From: Peptococcaceae bacterium CEB3
GTDB taxonomy: Bacteria; Bacillota; Desulfitobacteriia; Desulfitobacteriales; Desulfitobacteriaceae
Length of the DNA stretch: 64,000 bases
Assembly: GCA_001029295.1 (NCBI GenBank)
Contig: LDXJ01000062.1
Span: 310,001 to 374,000 of the forward strand
Reading direction: 5' to 3'
The notes under the pieces are model-generated. The model worked only from the letters and a program-made list of their open reading frames with translations. It was not told where the DNA came from and did no database searches. The position numbers and the translations under genes are program-made. The first letter of the stretch is position 1. Every line of letters begins with the position of its first letter. Positions 1-7,720 of the stretch are shown here, piece after piece.

Positions 1-414
1 TTCCGGTTTGGCAAAAACCTTGCTTTCTTGAACGTTGGCCAAGAGCTGACGGTAGCGCTCATCATGGCTTTTTTCAATCTGGGCCACTCCCTCAAAGAGT
101 TGGGCGATGTCTTCGAATCCTTCAGCCCGGGCTTCTTTCGCCATAGTCGGGTACATGTCCGTCCATTCGTAGTGCTCTCCACCCGCGGCTGCCTCAAGGT
201 TGGAGGCGGTGTCGCCGATGCCGTTCAAGAGCTTGAACCAAATCTTGGCATGCTCTTTTTCGTTGCCAGCCGTCTCCAAAAAGAGGGCAGCCAGCTGCTC
301 ATATCCTTCTTTCTTCGCTTGAGAGGCAAAATAAGTGTATTTGTTCCGGGCTTGGGATTCCCCTGCAAAGGCTGCCAACAAATTTTGCTCGGTTTTACTC
401 CCTTTGAAATCCAT
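1..414 (-). CDS. rbr: Rubrerythrin (C-terminus cut by window edge)
   Basis: Non-heme di-iron peroxidase-type protein of anaerobes; reduces hydrogen peroxide with electrons from rubredoxin or ferredoxin in the cytoplasm. The reverse strand reads [20 protein letters not shown] onward for 138 codons. Visible are the family hallmarks [22 protein letters not shown] and IEKSHDERY, the E and ExxH ligands of the ferritin-like four-helix bundle. The C-terminal rubredoxin domain (two CxxC) would lie beyond base 1, so its presence cannot be checked. The start at 414 is set by a GAGGAGG site 8 nt upstream. It lies 81 bp downstream of superoxide reductase on the same strand, which makes an oxygen-defence pair likely. 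Confidence 0.93.
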   Translation of the reverse strand, partial: MDFKGSKTEQNLLAAFAGESQARNKYTYFASQAKKEGYEQLAALFLETAGNEKEHAKIWFKLLNGIGDTASNLEAAAGGEHYEWTDMYPTMAKEARAEGFEDIAQLFEGVAQIEKSHDERYRQLLANVQESKVFAKPE

Positions 415-495
415 CTGGCATTCCTCCTCAAAAACGTCCTCTTTTCCTGGGCATGTCCAACGGTGGCAAGTGTGCTGCGGAGTACTTCCGCTTTC

Positions 496-876
496 TTACC
501 GGTCTTTCCAGAGACCGTGCAAGTTACAATAGGCCCGCACTTCAGTTACAGCAGCTGCATCCACGGCAAAAACCGCTTCCGGACTTTGCCCGGGGGCTAA
601 TTCCGCCCGCAGCACCTGGTTTGCGGTCAGAACCTCAATGAAGCGGATGAAGTGTTTTTCCTCCATCGGATGGGGTACGGATCCTACCTTGACCAACAGT
701 CCCGCACCAGTTTGTTCGACTACGGGAATGTGCTTTTCCTTAGCCCCCTCCTGGGCCAGAGCATCGAGCTTGACCATGGGTTGGTGACAGCAGACTAAGG
801 CGGGCGCCCCCGGGTTGACCACCTCAATCACATTGCCGCAAATGTTGCACTTGTAGAGTTCCCGAACCTTTGTCAT
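496..876 (-). CDS. dfx: Desulfoferrodoxin / superoxide reductase (2Fe-SOR)
   Basis: Reduces superoxide to peroxide without making oxygen, in the cytoplasm of anaerobes; the peroxide would be handled by the adjacent rubrerythrin. 126 residues. The N-terminal desulforedoxin-type domain shows CNICGNVIEV and VCCHQPM (the four Cys ligands of center I). The catalytic domain shows KHIPVVE, HPMEEKHFI and the C-terminal CNLHGLW, giving the four His and one Cys of the square-pyramidal center II. The ATG at 876 is preferred over an in-frame ATG 24 bp upstream because AGAGGTG sits just before it. Both iron centers look intact. Confidence 0.95.
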   Translation of the reverse strand: MTKVRELYKCNICGNVIEVVNPGAPALVCCHQPMVKLDALAQEGAKEKHIPVVEQTGAGLLVKVGSVPHPMEEKHFIRFIEVLTANQVLRAELAPGQSPEAVFAVDAAAVTEVRAYCNLHGLWKDR

Positions 877-1061
877 GAATAAGCACCTCTTTCTCCTCAT
901 AATGTCCCGTTCTTACCTGTAATCATTACTAAGTAGTTACGGTTCTACCTGTTATATTCTACGGAAAGTCCCGTTTTCCTCCTTTGACAGTGGCTAAGAA
1001 AAAGATTATTTTTCGGGACGAATCTCGAAAAGTAGGAGTACCACAACTACCCGCTGCAAAC

Positions 1062-1201
1062 GGAGAGTAATTCCGGTACCTGACCTACACCCGAAGAAAA
1101 AGGGGAAACAGTTTGGGTTGGGCTCACGCCCGGAGCAAACAGGAAACAATTTGGGTCCGACTCACACCCGCAGCAAATAGGAAACATATTTGAGTCTGCC
1201 C
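1062..1201 (+). repeat. Imperfect 38-bp tandem repeats upstream of argC
   Basis: Three head-to-tail units begin at 1104, 1142 and 1180 (third one partial), each opening GGAAACA followed by TTTGGGT or TTTGAGT and ending CACCCGCAGCAAA-like. A more diverged, about 42-bp unit precedes them from 1062. They end two bases before the argC -35 element. No coding frame is evident. They could be a leader or operator array, or simply replication-slippage repeats; the rest of 901-1203 shows nothing else. Confidence 0.7.
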
Positions 1202-1202
1202 A

Positions 1203-1237
1203 TTGCATAATTATACGAAGAACTGTATACTTATGAA
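1203..1237 (+). promoter_or_regulatory. argC promoter with two overlapping ARG boxes
   Basis: -35 TTGCAT (1203-1208), 17-bp spacer, -10 TATACT (1226-1231). Two ARG-box-like 14-mers fit TG-N-AT-N4-AT-N-CA with one mismatch each: TGCATAATTATACG (1204-1217) and TGTATACTTATGAA (1224-1237), 20 bp apart. They cover both promoter hexamers, so an ArgR/AhrC-type hexamer bound here would block RNA polymerase when arginine is plentiful. The argF promoter has the same geometry, which raises confidence. Confidence 0.72.
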
Positions 1238-1300
1238 GTAGTATGAAGCTTGGATTTCATGTGGAATCCCAAGGGTGGAATTCCAAGGGGGGGTGAAGAG

Positions 1301-2329
1301 GTGCGTGTGGGCATTTTAGGGGCCACCGGATATACCGGGCAAGAGCTGGTCCGCCTGCTGTCAAACCATCCAGCGGCGGAAATTATCTATTTGGGTTCAT
1401 CCAGCACGGCGGGGCAGCCTTACGCGGGGATATGTCCTCAGTTCAGCGCGGAAAATCTCGGCCTGTTGCAGGACGAAACCGTGCCGGACGGGGTGGACGT
1501 CCTATTCTGCGCTTTGCCGCATGGAATTACGGCGGCTAGGGCGCGGGGGTTTCTGGAACGCGACATAAAGGTGATCGACTTGGGAGCGGATTTTCGCCTG
1601 CACAGGGCTGAGGTTTATGAAAAATGGTATAAGATAAAGCATCCGGCGGCGGAGCTTCTGCCGCAAGCAGTCTATGGCCTGCCGGAATTGCACCGCAAGG
1701 AGATAAACGGGAAGTCCCTGGTGGCCAATCCCGGCTGCTATCCGACGGCGACCCTCCTGGCTCTGGTTCCCTTACTCAGAGCCGGTCTGTTGCGGGAGGA
1801 TTCACTAATTGTAGACGCTAAGTCGGGGGTTTCCGGCGCCGGTAGGGGCGCATCCATGGGAACGCACTTCTCGGAAGTGAATGAGAACTTTAAGCCTTAC
1901 GGGGTGGCGGAGCACCGGCACACGCCGGAGATTGAGCAGGAACTTTCAGAGGCCGCCGGGCGGGAATTGGTTGTCAGTTTCACGCCGCACCTGGTGCCGA
2001 TGATTCGGGGTATCCTGGTGACGATCTACGCGGAGATAAAAGAGGGAGTGAATGAAAGCGACCTCAGGGCGGCTTGGGGGGAAAGCTACCAGGAGGAGAC
2101 TTTTGTGCATATTCTGCCGGAAGGGGTATGGCCTCAGACAAAATTTGCCGCCGGCGGGAATCACGCGTTTCTGCAATTGACCCTGGATAGGCGAACCGGG
2201 AGGGCCGTTATCGCCGCCGCCATTGATAACTTGGTGAAAGGGGCCTCCGGACAGGCAATTCAGAACATGAATATACTCTTCGGTCTGCCCGAGGACTTGG
2301 GGCTGAAAGGACCGGGCATCTGGCCTTAA
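1301..2329 (+). CDS. argC: N-acetyl-gamma-glutamyl-phosphate reductase
   Basis: Third step of arginine synthesis: NADPH-dependent reduction of N-acetylglutamyl phosphate to the semialdehyde. 342 residues, normal for the family. The N-terminal Rossmann motif GILGATGYTG and the catalytic Cys in VANPGCYPTA are present; the conserved HTPEIEQEL and GKFAAGGNHA-like stretches (TKFAAGGNHAF) follow. The start is taken as GTG 1301, 8 nt after AAGGGGGG. An in-frame ATG at 1250 would add 17 residues that do not look like the family and lacks a ribosome site. First gene of the arg block, directly behind the ARG-box promoter. Confidence 0.95.
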   Translation: MRVGILGATGYTGQELVRLLSNHPAAEIIYLGSSSTAGQPYAGICPQFSAENLGLLQDETVPDGVDVLFCALPHGITAARARGFLERDIKVIDLGADFRLHRAEVYEKWYKIKHPAAELLPQAVYGLPELHRKEINGKSLVANPGCYPTATLLALVPLLRAGLLREDSLIVDAKSGVSGAGRGASMGTHFSEVNENFKPYGVAEHRHTPEIEQELSEAAGRELVVSFTPHLVPMIRGILVTIYAEIKEGVNESDLRAAWGESYQEETFVHILPEGVWPQTKFAAGGNHAFLQLTLDRRTGRAVIAAAIDNLVKGASGQAIQNMNILFGLPEDLGLKGPGIWP

Positions 2330-2461
2330 CCGGCGGGCAAGGCGGGAAAAGTAGAAAGGAACTGGCCGTCGGGGAAGCATGAGCAGCCTGAGCGGAAAAA
2401 TTACAACAGCTGAAGCCGGGCGCGACAGATAAGGTGTGCAACGGGTTTGGGAGTGTGAAGT

Positions 2462-3949
2462 ATGAACGGAATGCAAGACATGGACGGTGCAAAGGATATG
2501 AATAGCGCAGGCGGCACAAATGATATGGGCGGCACAAGTGATATGAGTGGCACAAACGGTACGACCGGCACAAGCAGTATGGGCGGCGCAGGCGGTATGA
2601 GCGGTGAGCTGGGCAGAGGTCTGCCAACTGGGCGCACTTGGTTTCCCATCCGGGGCGGGATCGCGGCCCCGCGCGGTTTTTGGGCCGACGGGGTGAAAGC
2701 GGAGGTCAAATATCCGGACAAATATGATGTCGCGCTGTTGTATTCGTCTCGGCCGGCTCAAGCGGCGGGGGTTGTTACGCGCAATCTGGTCAAGGCCCAT
2801 CCTCTGGTTCTGAACCAAAGGCACTTGGCCAACGGAGTGGCTCAGGCGATCGTCATGAATAGCGGTAATGCCAACGCCTGTGTGGGCGAAGCCGGGGACC
2901 GGGCGGCCTTGGCCATGGCTTGCCTGACGGCTGAAGCCCTGGAGATAGGGGTTGACGATGTGCTTGTCGCTTCCACCGGAATTATTGGGGTGGAGATGCC
3001 CATGGACCGGGTGGCGGCCGGAATCGAGCGGGTGGTGGCGGACATAAACGTCTTAGGGAAAAGCGTAGAGGCATCGGATCCTCAGGGAAGAATCAGGGAC
3101 GGATCGGACCCGGAGGGAAGAATAGCAGAGGGAAGAATAAGGGAGGCTTTCACCCCCGAGGGAAAAGTTGAGGGTGCCCACCGGGCGGCCTTGGCTATTA
3201 TGACGACGGATACGGTGGCCAAGGAGCTGGCTTGGGAATTTCCCTGCCGGGGGGGTACGATCCGTCTCGGCGGCATGGCCAAGGGTTCCGGGATGATTCA
3301 CCCCAATATGGGAACGATGTTGGGGTTCTTGACCACGGACGCTCAAATTCCCGCGGCTGAGCTGCAAAGGCTGTTGAGGGAAGCGGTCGATGAGAGCTTT
3401 AATATGGTGACGGTGGACGGGGATACCAGCACAAACGACATGGTCCTCCTCCTGGCTAACGGTGCCTCAGGTTTGGCTCCCGTCGCTGAGGAGTGGGAAG
3501 GTTTTGCCTCTATGGTCAAGGAGATGTGCAGGGAACTGGCTAAGGCCATCGCCCGGGACGGAGAGGGAGCCAGCAAGTTTCTCGAAGTTCGGGTTCTGGG
3601 GGCCAAGACAAGGGAGGATGCCCGCAAGATTGCCAAAAGCATCTGCGCATCCAGCCTGGTTAAAACGGCCATGTTCGGTGAAGACGCCAACTGGGGGCGC
3701 ATCCTCTGTGCGGCGGGATATGCGGGGGCTTCTTTTAACCCGGCCAAGGTGGACATTCTGATTGGGAACCTGCCTATGGCTTTGGCGGGCCGCGGAGTCG
3801 CTTTTTCGGAAGGGGAAGCGAAAGAAATTTTGCGGGAAAAGGATATTCGGATCACCGTGAACTTGCACGGAGGTGTGGAGGAAGCGACAGCCTGGGGGTG
3901 TGATTTAACCCACGATTATGTGACGATTAACGGAGACTACCGGACGTAA
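2462..3949 (+). CDS. argJ: Glutamate N-acetyltransferase / amino-acid acetyltransferase with repeat-derived extensions
   Basis: Recycles the acetyl group from N-acetylornithine to glutamate and may also make N-acetylglutamate; cytoplasmic, self-cleaving Ntn hydrolase. 495 residues, longer than the usual ~400. The autoprocessing site is in GSGMIHPNMGTMLGF: Thr285 would be the nucleophile and new N-terminus of the beta chain. The residue before it is Gly rather than the usual Ala. Residues 1 to about 48 are Gly/Met/Thr-rich hexapeptide repeats encoded by an 18-bp tandem array, and residues about 205-238 (PEGRI/EGRI motifs) are a second low-complexity insert. The family core begins around PTGRTWFPIRGGI, so the true start could be a later codon. 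It lies between argC and argB. Confidence 0.92.
   Translation: MNGMQDMDGAKDMNSAGGTNDMGGTSDMSGTNGTTGTSSMGGAGGMSGELGRGLPTGRTWFPIRGGIAAPRGFWADGVKAEVKYPDKYDVALLYSSRPAQAAGVVTRNLVKAHPLVLNQRHLANGVAQAIVMNSGNANACVGEAGDRAALAMACLTAEALEIGVDDVLVASTGIIGVEMPMDRVAAGIERVVADINVLGKSVEASDPQGRIRDGSDPEGRIAEGRIREAFTPEGKVEGAHRAALAIMTTDTVAKELAWEFPCRGGTIRLGGMAKGSGMIHPNMGTMLGFLTTDAQIPAAELQRLLREAVDESFNMVTVDGDTSTNDMVLLLANGASGLAPVAEEWEGFASMVKEMCRELAKAIARDGEGASKFLEVRVLGAKTREDARKIAKSICASSLVKTAMFGEDANWGRILCAAGYAGASFNPAKVDILIGNLPMALAGRGVAFSEGEAKEILREKDIRITVNLHGGVEEATAWGCDLTHDYVTINGDYRT
2468..2602 (+). repeat. 18-bp in-frame tandem repeat at the argJ 5' end
   Basis: Units of 18 bp (GGCACAAATGATATGGGC, GGCACAAGTGATATGAGT and relatives) run from 2513 to 2602. 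Two earlier diverged units lie at 2468-2503, with a 9-bp interruption. The period keeps the reading frame and yields a Gly-Thr/Ser-x-x-Met-x hexapeptide pattern. Confidence 0.85.
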
Positions 3950-3950
3950 T

Positions 3951-4056
3951 TCGGAAGTCGGAAGTCAGAGGTCAGAAGTCGGAAGTCAGAGGTCAGAAGT
4001 CGGAAGTCGGAAGTCGGAAGTCGGAAGTCAGAAGTCAGAGGTCGGAAGTCAGAAGT
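3951..4056 (+). repeat. Heptamer tandem array between argJ and argB
   Basis: About 15 copies of a 7-bp unit (GGAAGTC, with AGAAGTC and AGAGGTC variants) run uninterrupted from two bases after the argJ stop codon to 59 bp before the argB start. Such a register is prone to slippage, so copy number may vary between strains. No hairpin or frame is implied. Confidence 0.9.
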
Positions 4057-4114
4057 TTGTGGCCGGAAATGGACTGGCTGAAGGAGCGAGTTGAAGGAAG
4101 AAGGAGCGGGCGGA

Positions 4115-5008
4115 ATGGCTTTCAGTGACGAAGGCGTGGATAAAGCGCGCGTATTGGTGGAGGCGCTCCCCTATATTCAGAAGTTTGCCGGCAAAACGAT
4201 TGTCATTAAATACGGCGGGCACGCTATGGTGGATCCGCTCTTGAAAGAATCGGTCATGCTGGATGTCCTGCTCTTGCATTCGGTCGGGATCCGACCGGTG
4301 CTGGTGCACGGCGGGGGGCCGGAGATCAACGCCATGCTGAAGAAAGTCGGCAAAGAGAGTCAGTTTGTGCACGGGCTCAGAGTGACCGACGCCGAGACGA
4401 TGGAGATCGCCGCCATGGTTCTGGTTGGCAAATTGAATACGGAGATTGTCTCGATCATCAACCGCTTTGGTGGTAAGGCGGTGGGGCTCTCCGGCAAGGA
4501 CGCTTCCCTTTTTCTGGCCGAAAAGAAGCCGATGCGGATGCCGAACAGTCAAGGGGAGATGGAGGAGATCGATCTTGGTTATGTAGGGGAAATCTACAAG
4601 GTTTCTCCGGATTTGATAGAGACACTCCTCGACCGGGGATATATTCCGGTCATATCTCCCTTGGCTGGGGGAGAGGGTGGAGAAACTTATAATATCAACG
4701 CCGACACGGCGGCCGGGAAAGTGGCCGAGGCCCTGAAGGCGGATAAGTTCCTCCTGCTGACGGACGTAAGTGGAGTCTTGCGCACCCTTGAAGACCCTAA
4801 ATCGCTCATCTCCACGATCAGGCGGGAGGAAGTGGGGGCTCTGGCTGAAGAGGGGATCTTCAGCGGTGGGATGAGGCCTAAGGTGGAGTGTGCCGCCGCG
4901 GCTCTGTCGGGTGGGGTCGGGAGTGTGCATATTTTCGACGGGCGCTTGCCGCACGCTATTTTATTGGAACTTTTCACAGACGGGGGCATCGGCACCATGT
5001 TCATTTAA
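4115..5008 (+). CDS. argB: Acetylglutamate kinase
   Basis: Phosphorylates N-acetylglutamate, the usual feedback-controlled step of the cyclic arginine pathway. 297 residues, normal size for the amino-acid kinase fold. Visible motifs: [11 protein letters not shown] (glycine-rich phosphate loop), [10 protein letters not shown], and [10 protein letters not shown] plus [10 protein letters not shown] near the ATP site. The C-terminal [14 protein letters not shown] and GIGTMF are typical of the arginine-sensitive hexameric class. ATG 4115 follows AAGGAG by 8 nt; a TTG at 4091 is less likely. Followed 24 bp later by argD. Confidence 0.96.
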   Translation: MAFSDEGVDKARVLVEALPYIQKFAGKTIVIKYGGHAMVDPLLKESVMLDVLLLHSVGIRPVLVHGGGPEINAMLKKVGKESQFVHGLRVTDAETMEIAAMVLVGKLNTEIVSIINRFGGKAVGLSGKDASLFLAEKKPMRMPNSQGEMEEIDLGYVGEIYKVSPDLIETLLDRGYIPVISPLAGGEGGETYNINADTAAGKVAEALKADKFLLLTDVSGVLRTLEDPKSLISTIRREEVGALAEEGIFSGGMRPKVECAAAALSGGVGSVHIFDGRLPHAILLELFTDGGIGTMFI

Positions 5009-5032
5009 AAGTTATAAAGAGGAGGGGTTTCT

Positions 5033-6241
5033 ATGTTGGAAGGTTTGTCCACTTCCGAGATTATCGCCAAAGGGCAGGCCGTGGTGATGAATACTTACGG
5101 GCGTTTGCCGCTGGCTTTGGTGCGCGGTGAAGGATCCTGGGTCTGGGATGTCGAGGATAAGCGCTATTTGGATTTCGTGACCGGCTTAGCTGTCAATTCT
5201 TTGGGCTATGGGCATCCGGCCATCGTCGAGGCGATTCAGAAGCAGGCAGAGAAGATTTTACACACCTCCAACCTCTACTGGATCCCGAATCAAATCGCCT
5301 TGGCCGAACGTTTGGTGGAGAGTTCCTTTGCCTCTAAGGTTTTTTTCTGTAACAGCGGGGCCGAGGCCAACGAAGCCGCCATCAAACTTGCCCGCAAATA
5401 TGCTAAGAAAAAATACGGCGAAGACAAATTCGAGATCATTTCCCTGAAAAATTCTTTCCACGGGCGGACTTTGGCAACCTTAACGGCAACAGGACAACCC
5501 AAATATCAACAAGGTTTCGCTCCCTTGCCTGAGGGCTTTTCCTATGTGGAAATTAATAACTTGGGAGAGCTTGAGGAGAGAGTGAATGCAAAGACGGCCG
5601 CGCTCTTGATCGAGCCCATCCAGGGGGAGGGTGGAGTCTTCCCGGCTTCGGAAGAGTTTTTGCGGGCAGCCCGCCGGCTTTGCGATCAACATGGGGCGCT
5701 GCTCATTTTTGACGAGGTTCAAGTCGGACTGGGTCGGACCGGAAAGCTCTTTGCCCATGAATGGAGCGGCATAACCCCGGATATCATGACTTTGGCCAAG
5801 GCGCTGGGCGGGGGGGTGCCGATGGGGGCCATGCTCGCCAGCGAAGAAGCGGCGCAGGCTTTCCAACCGGGGGACCATGCTTCGACCTTTGGCGGGAATC
5901 CGTTGGCGACTGCGGTCGGATGTGCGGTACTGGACGTCATGCTCCGGCCGGGGTTCCTGGAAGACGTCCGGGAGCGCGCCCTCTATTTCCGGCAGGGATT
6001 AGAGAATCTGGCGGAAAAATATGAAACAGGTGAAAGTGTTCGGGGCCGAGGGTTTATCCTGGGGTGGCCCCTGTCCAAGCTCGGGGGAGAGGTTGTAGAA
6101 CTCTGCCGGGAGCGGGGGCTTCTTGTCAATTGCATCGGCGGCAAGACTTTGCGGTTCCTGCCACCGCTTACGGTGAGCAAAGGGGAAATTGATCAGGCCT
6201 TGGGTATTTTGGACGGGTTTTTAAGAGAGAACTGGAAGTAA
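5033..6241 (+). CDS. argD: Acetylornithine aminotransferase
   Basis: PLP-dependent transfer of an amino group from glutamate to N-acetylglutamate semialdehyde, fourth step of arginine synthesis; related enzymes also serve in lysine synthesis. 402 residues. The class-III aminotransferase signature is seen as FDEVQVGLGRTG followed by MTLAKALGGGVPMGAM, the Lys being the Schiff-base residue; NSFHGRTLATL and FCNSGAEANEAAIKLAR are also typical. ATG 5033 is preceded by AGAGGAGGGG. It sits in line with argB and carA, with no terminator seen between. Confidence 0.95.
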   Translation: MLEGLSTSEIIAKGQAVVMNTYGRLPLALVRGEGSWVWDVEDKRYLDFVTGLAVNSLGYGHPAIVEAIQKQAEKILHTSNLYWIPNQIALAERLVESSFASKVFFCNSGAEANEAAIKLARKYAKKKYGEDKFEIISLKNSFHGRTLATLTATGQPKYQQGFAPLPEGFSYVEINNLGELEERVNAKTAALLIEPIQGEGGVFPASEEFLRAARRLCDQHGALLIFDEVQVGLGRTGKLFAHEWSGITPDIMTLAKALGGGVPMGAMLASEEAAQAFQPGDHASTFGGNPLATAVGCAVLDVMLRPGFLEDVRERALYFRQGLENLAEKYETGESVRGRGFILGWPLSKLGGEVVELCRERGLLVNCIGGKTLRFLPPLTVSKGEIDQALGILDGFLRENWK

Positions 6242-6274
6242 TACTTTAACCGGCGGGTGACGGGAGGAATTTGG

Positions 6275-7720
6275 ATGCGGGCAGCGCTGGTTCTTGCGAC
6301 AGGACGGATCTTTTTCGGTGAAGCGTTGGGCAGCAGCGGCGAAGCATGGGGGGAAGTGGTCTTTAACACCGGGATGACGGGCTATCAGGAAATTTTGACC
6401 GACCCTTCTTATGCCGGACAGATGGTCTGTATGACCTACCCGCTGGTAGGAAATTATGGAATCAACGCCGGGGACAATCAGTCGGAGAAGATTCAGGTAC
6501 AGGGTTTTATCGTCAAGGAGGCGGCTCTGAATCCCAGTCATTGGCAGATGGAAAAAAATCTCTCCCGGACCTTGGCCCAGGCGGGGGTGGTTGGGATTAA
6601 AGGGCTCGATACCCGTTTCCTGACCCGGCTGATTCGAGAACACGGGACTTTAAAAGGGGCCATAACTACGGACTTGGAGCAAAGTCTGCCGGCGCTGGCC
6701 GAGCGTCTCAAGGGTTGGGAGCCTCCGCAGGATTTGGTGGCGCGGGTGAGTACCGGGAAGGTCTTTTCCCTTCCCCCGCTGGCGCCGGCGAACACGCCGG
6801 ACGTGTTCCTTCAGAAATCCGGAGCGTCTGTGGGTCCGGCAGTGGCCGCAGGTCCGGAAATCCCCGGGGATTCAAGGACATCCGGGCAATCAACGGTATT
6901 CTGGGAATCAACGGTATCCCGGGAATCAACAGTATCCGAGAAGCCAACTGCGCCCGAGGAGCCTACGCTGTCCCGGGAGTCGGCGCTGCCGAAAGGGTCT
7001 GAGGTTCCTTCTGGGACGGGAAAGCCCACGGACTCAAAGACCCCGCTGGAACCGGAGGCGGTTGACGGTCGTACGGACCCGGATCCAGGGTTAGACTCCG
7101 GGACAGATTCGGGGACAGACACCGGGACAGACGGGGAGCCCTTTCATGTTGTGGTGATGGATTTTGGTATCAAAGGCAATATTTTACGGGCAATGCAGGA
7201 AAAAGGTTTCCGTTTGACGGTTGTCCCTTATTCCACTTCGGCGGAAGAAATTCTCAGCTTCTTGCCGGATGGAATTTTTCTTTCCAATGGCCCGGGGGAT
7301 CCCAAGGTCGTGACGGAAGGAATTGCCACGATCCGGAAACTCTGCGGCCAACGCCCTATTTTCGGCATTTGTTTGGGGCATCAGCTCCTGGCTCTGGCTC
7401 TGGGCGGAGATACCTACAAACTAAAGTTCGGGCACCGGGGCGGAAACCAGCCGGTACAGGATTTGCGCAGTGAGAAGGTGACTATCACATCCCAAAATCA
7501 CGGGTATGCGGTGGCGGGTGAGAGCCTAAAAAACATGCCTTTGCGAGTGACGCACCTTAATATGAACGATCAGACGGTGGAGGGGGTCCGACATCGGGAA
7601 CTCCCGCTTTTCTCTGTGCAATTCCATCCTGAAGCGGGTCCGGGCCCGAGTGATTCCCTCTATTTATTTGACGAATTCGCCGAGTTGATGCAGCAAAGGA
7701 GGGCGCAGCATGCCTCTTAA
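6275..7720 (+). CDS. carA: Carbamoyl-phosphate synthase small (glutaminase) chain with a long interdomain insert
   Basis: Hydrolyses glutamine and channels ammonia to CarB to make carbamoyl phosphate for arginine and pyrimidines. 481 residues against roughly 360-380 usually. The N-terminal CPSase small-chain domain ([22 protein letters not shown]) ends near residue 170. The class-I glutaminase domain starts near 290 ([12 protein letters not shown]) with nucleophile Cys366 in FGICLGHQ and the His-Glu pair in VQFHPE. The ~115 residues between are Ser/Thr/Pro/Glu-rich, partly built of hexapeptide repeats ([24 protein letters not shown]) and ending in [13 protein letters not shown]. Both catalytic parts look intact, so the insert probably forms a flexible tether. 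ATG 6275 follows GGGAGGA. Its 3' end overlaps carB by 11 bp. Confidence 0.94.
   Translation: MRAALVLATGRIFFGEALGSSGEAWGEVVFNTGMTGYQEILTDPSYAGQMVCMTYPLVGNYGINAGDNQSEKIQVQGFIVKEAALNPSHWQMEKNLSRTLAQAGVVGIKGLDTRFLTRLIREHGTLKGAITTDLEQSLPALAERLKGWEPPQDLVARVSTGKVFSLPPLAPANTPDVFLQKSGASVGPAVAAGPEIPGDSRTSGQSTVFWESTVSRESTVSEKPTAPEEPTLSRESALPKGSEVPSGTGKPTDSKTPLEPEAVDGRTDPDPGLDSGTDSGTDTGTDGEPFHVVVMDFGIKGNILRAMQEKGFRLTVVPYSTSAEEILSFLPDGIFLSNGPGDPKVVTEGIATIRKLCGQRPIFGICLGHQLLALALGGDTYKLKFGHRGGNQPVQDLRSEKVTITSQNHGYAVAGESLKNMPLRVTHLNMNDQTVEGVRHRELPLFSVQFHPEAGPGPSDSLYLFDEFAELMQQRRAQHAS
6867..6992 (+). repeat. 18-bp in-frame tandem repeat inside carA
   Basis: Seven consecutive 18-bp units, clearest as GGGAATCAACGGTATCCC (6903-6920) and GGGAATCAACAGTATCCG (6921-6938), diverging outward. 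They keep the carA frame and encode a hexapeptide pattern in the interdomain linker. Confidence 0.85.

Noticed and set aside
28-600. 190-codon plus-strand frame over the rubrerythrin/SOR genes
   Set aside because: Antisense to two proteins with intact metal-ligand motifs; no ribosome site.
1946-2824. Long minus-strand frames rich in Cys/Tyr/Ser repeats opposite argC-argJ
   Set aside because: They are the antisense of the 18-bp repeat in argJ and of conserved ArgC/ArgJ sequence, with no ribosome site; the plus strand has clear family motifs.
3951-4056. CRISPR array from short repeats (3951, 25069, 43688)
   Set aside because: Units are directly adjacent with no unique spacers, and no cas genes are present.
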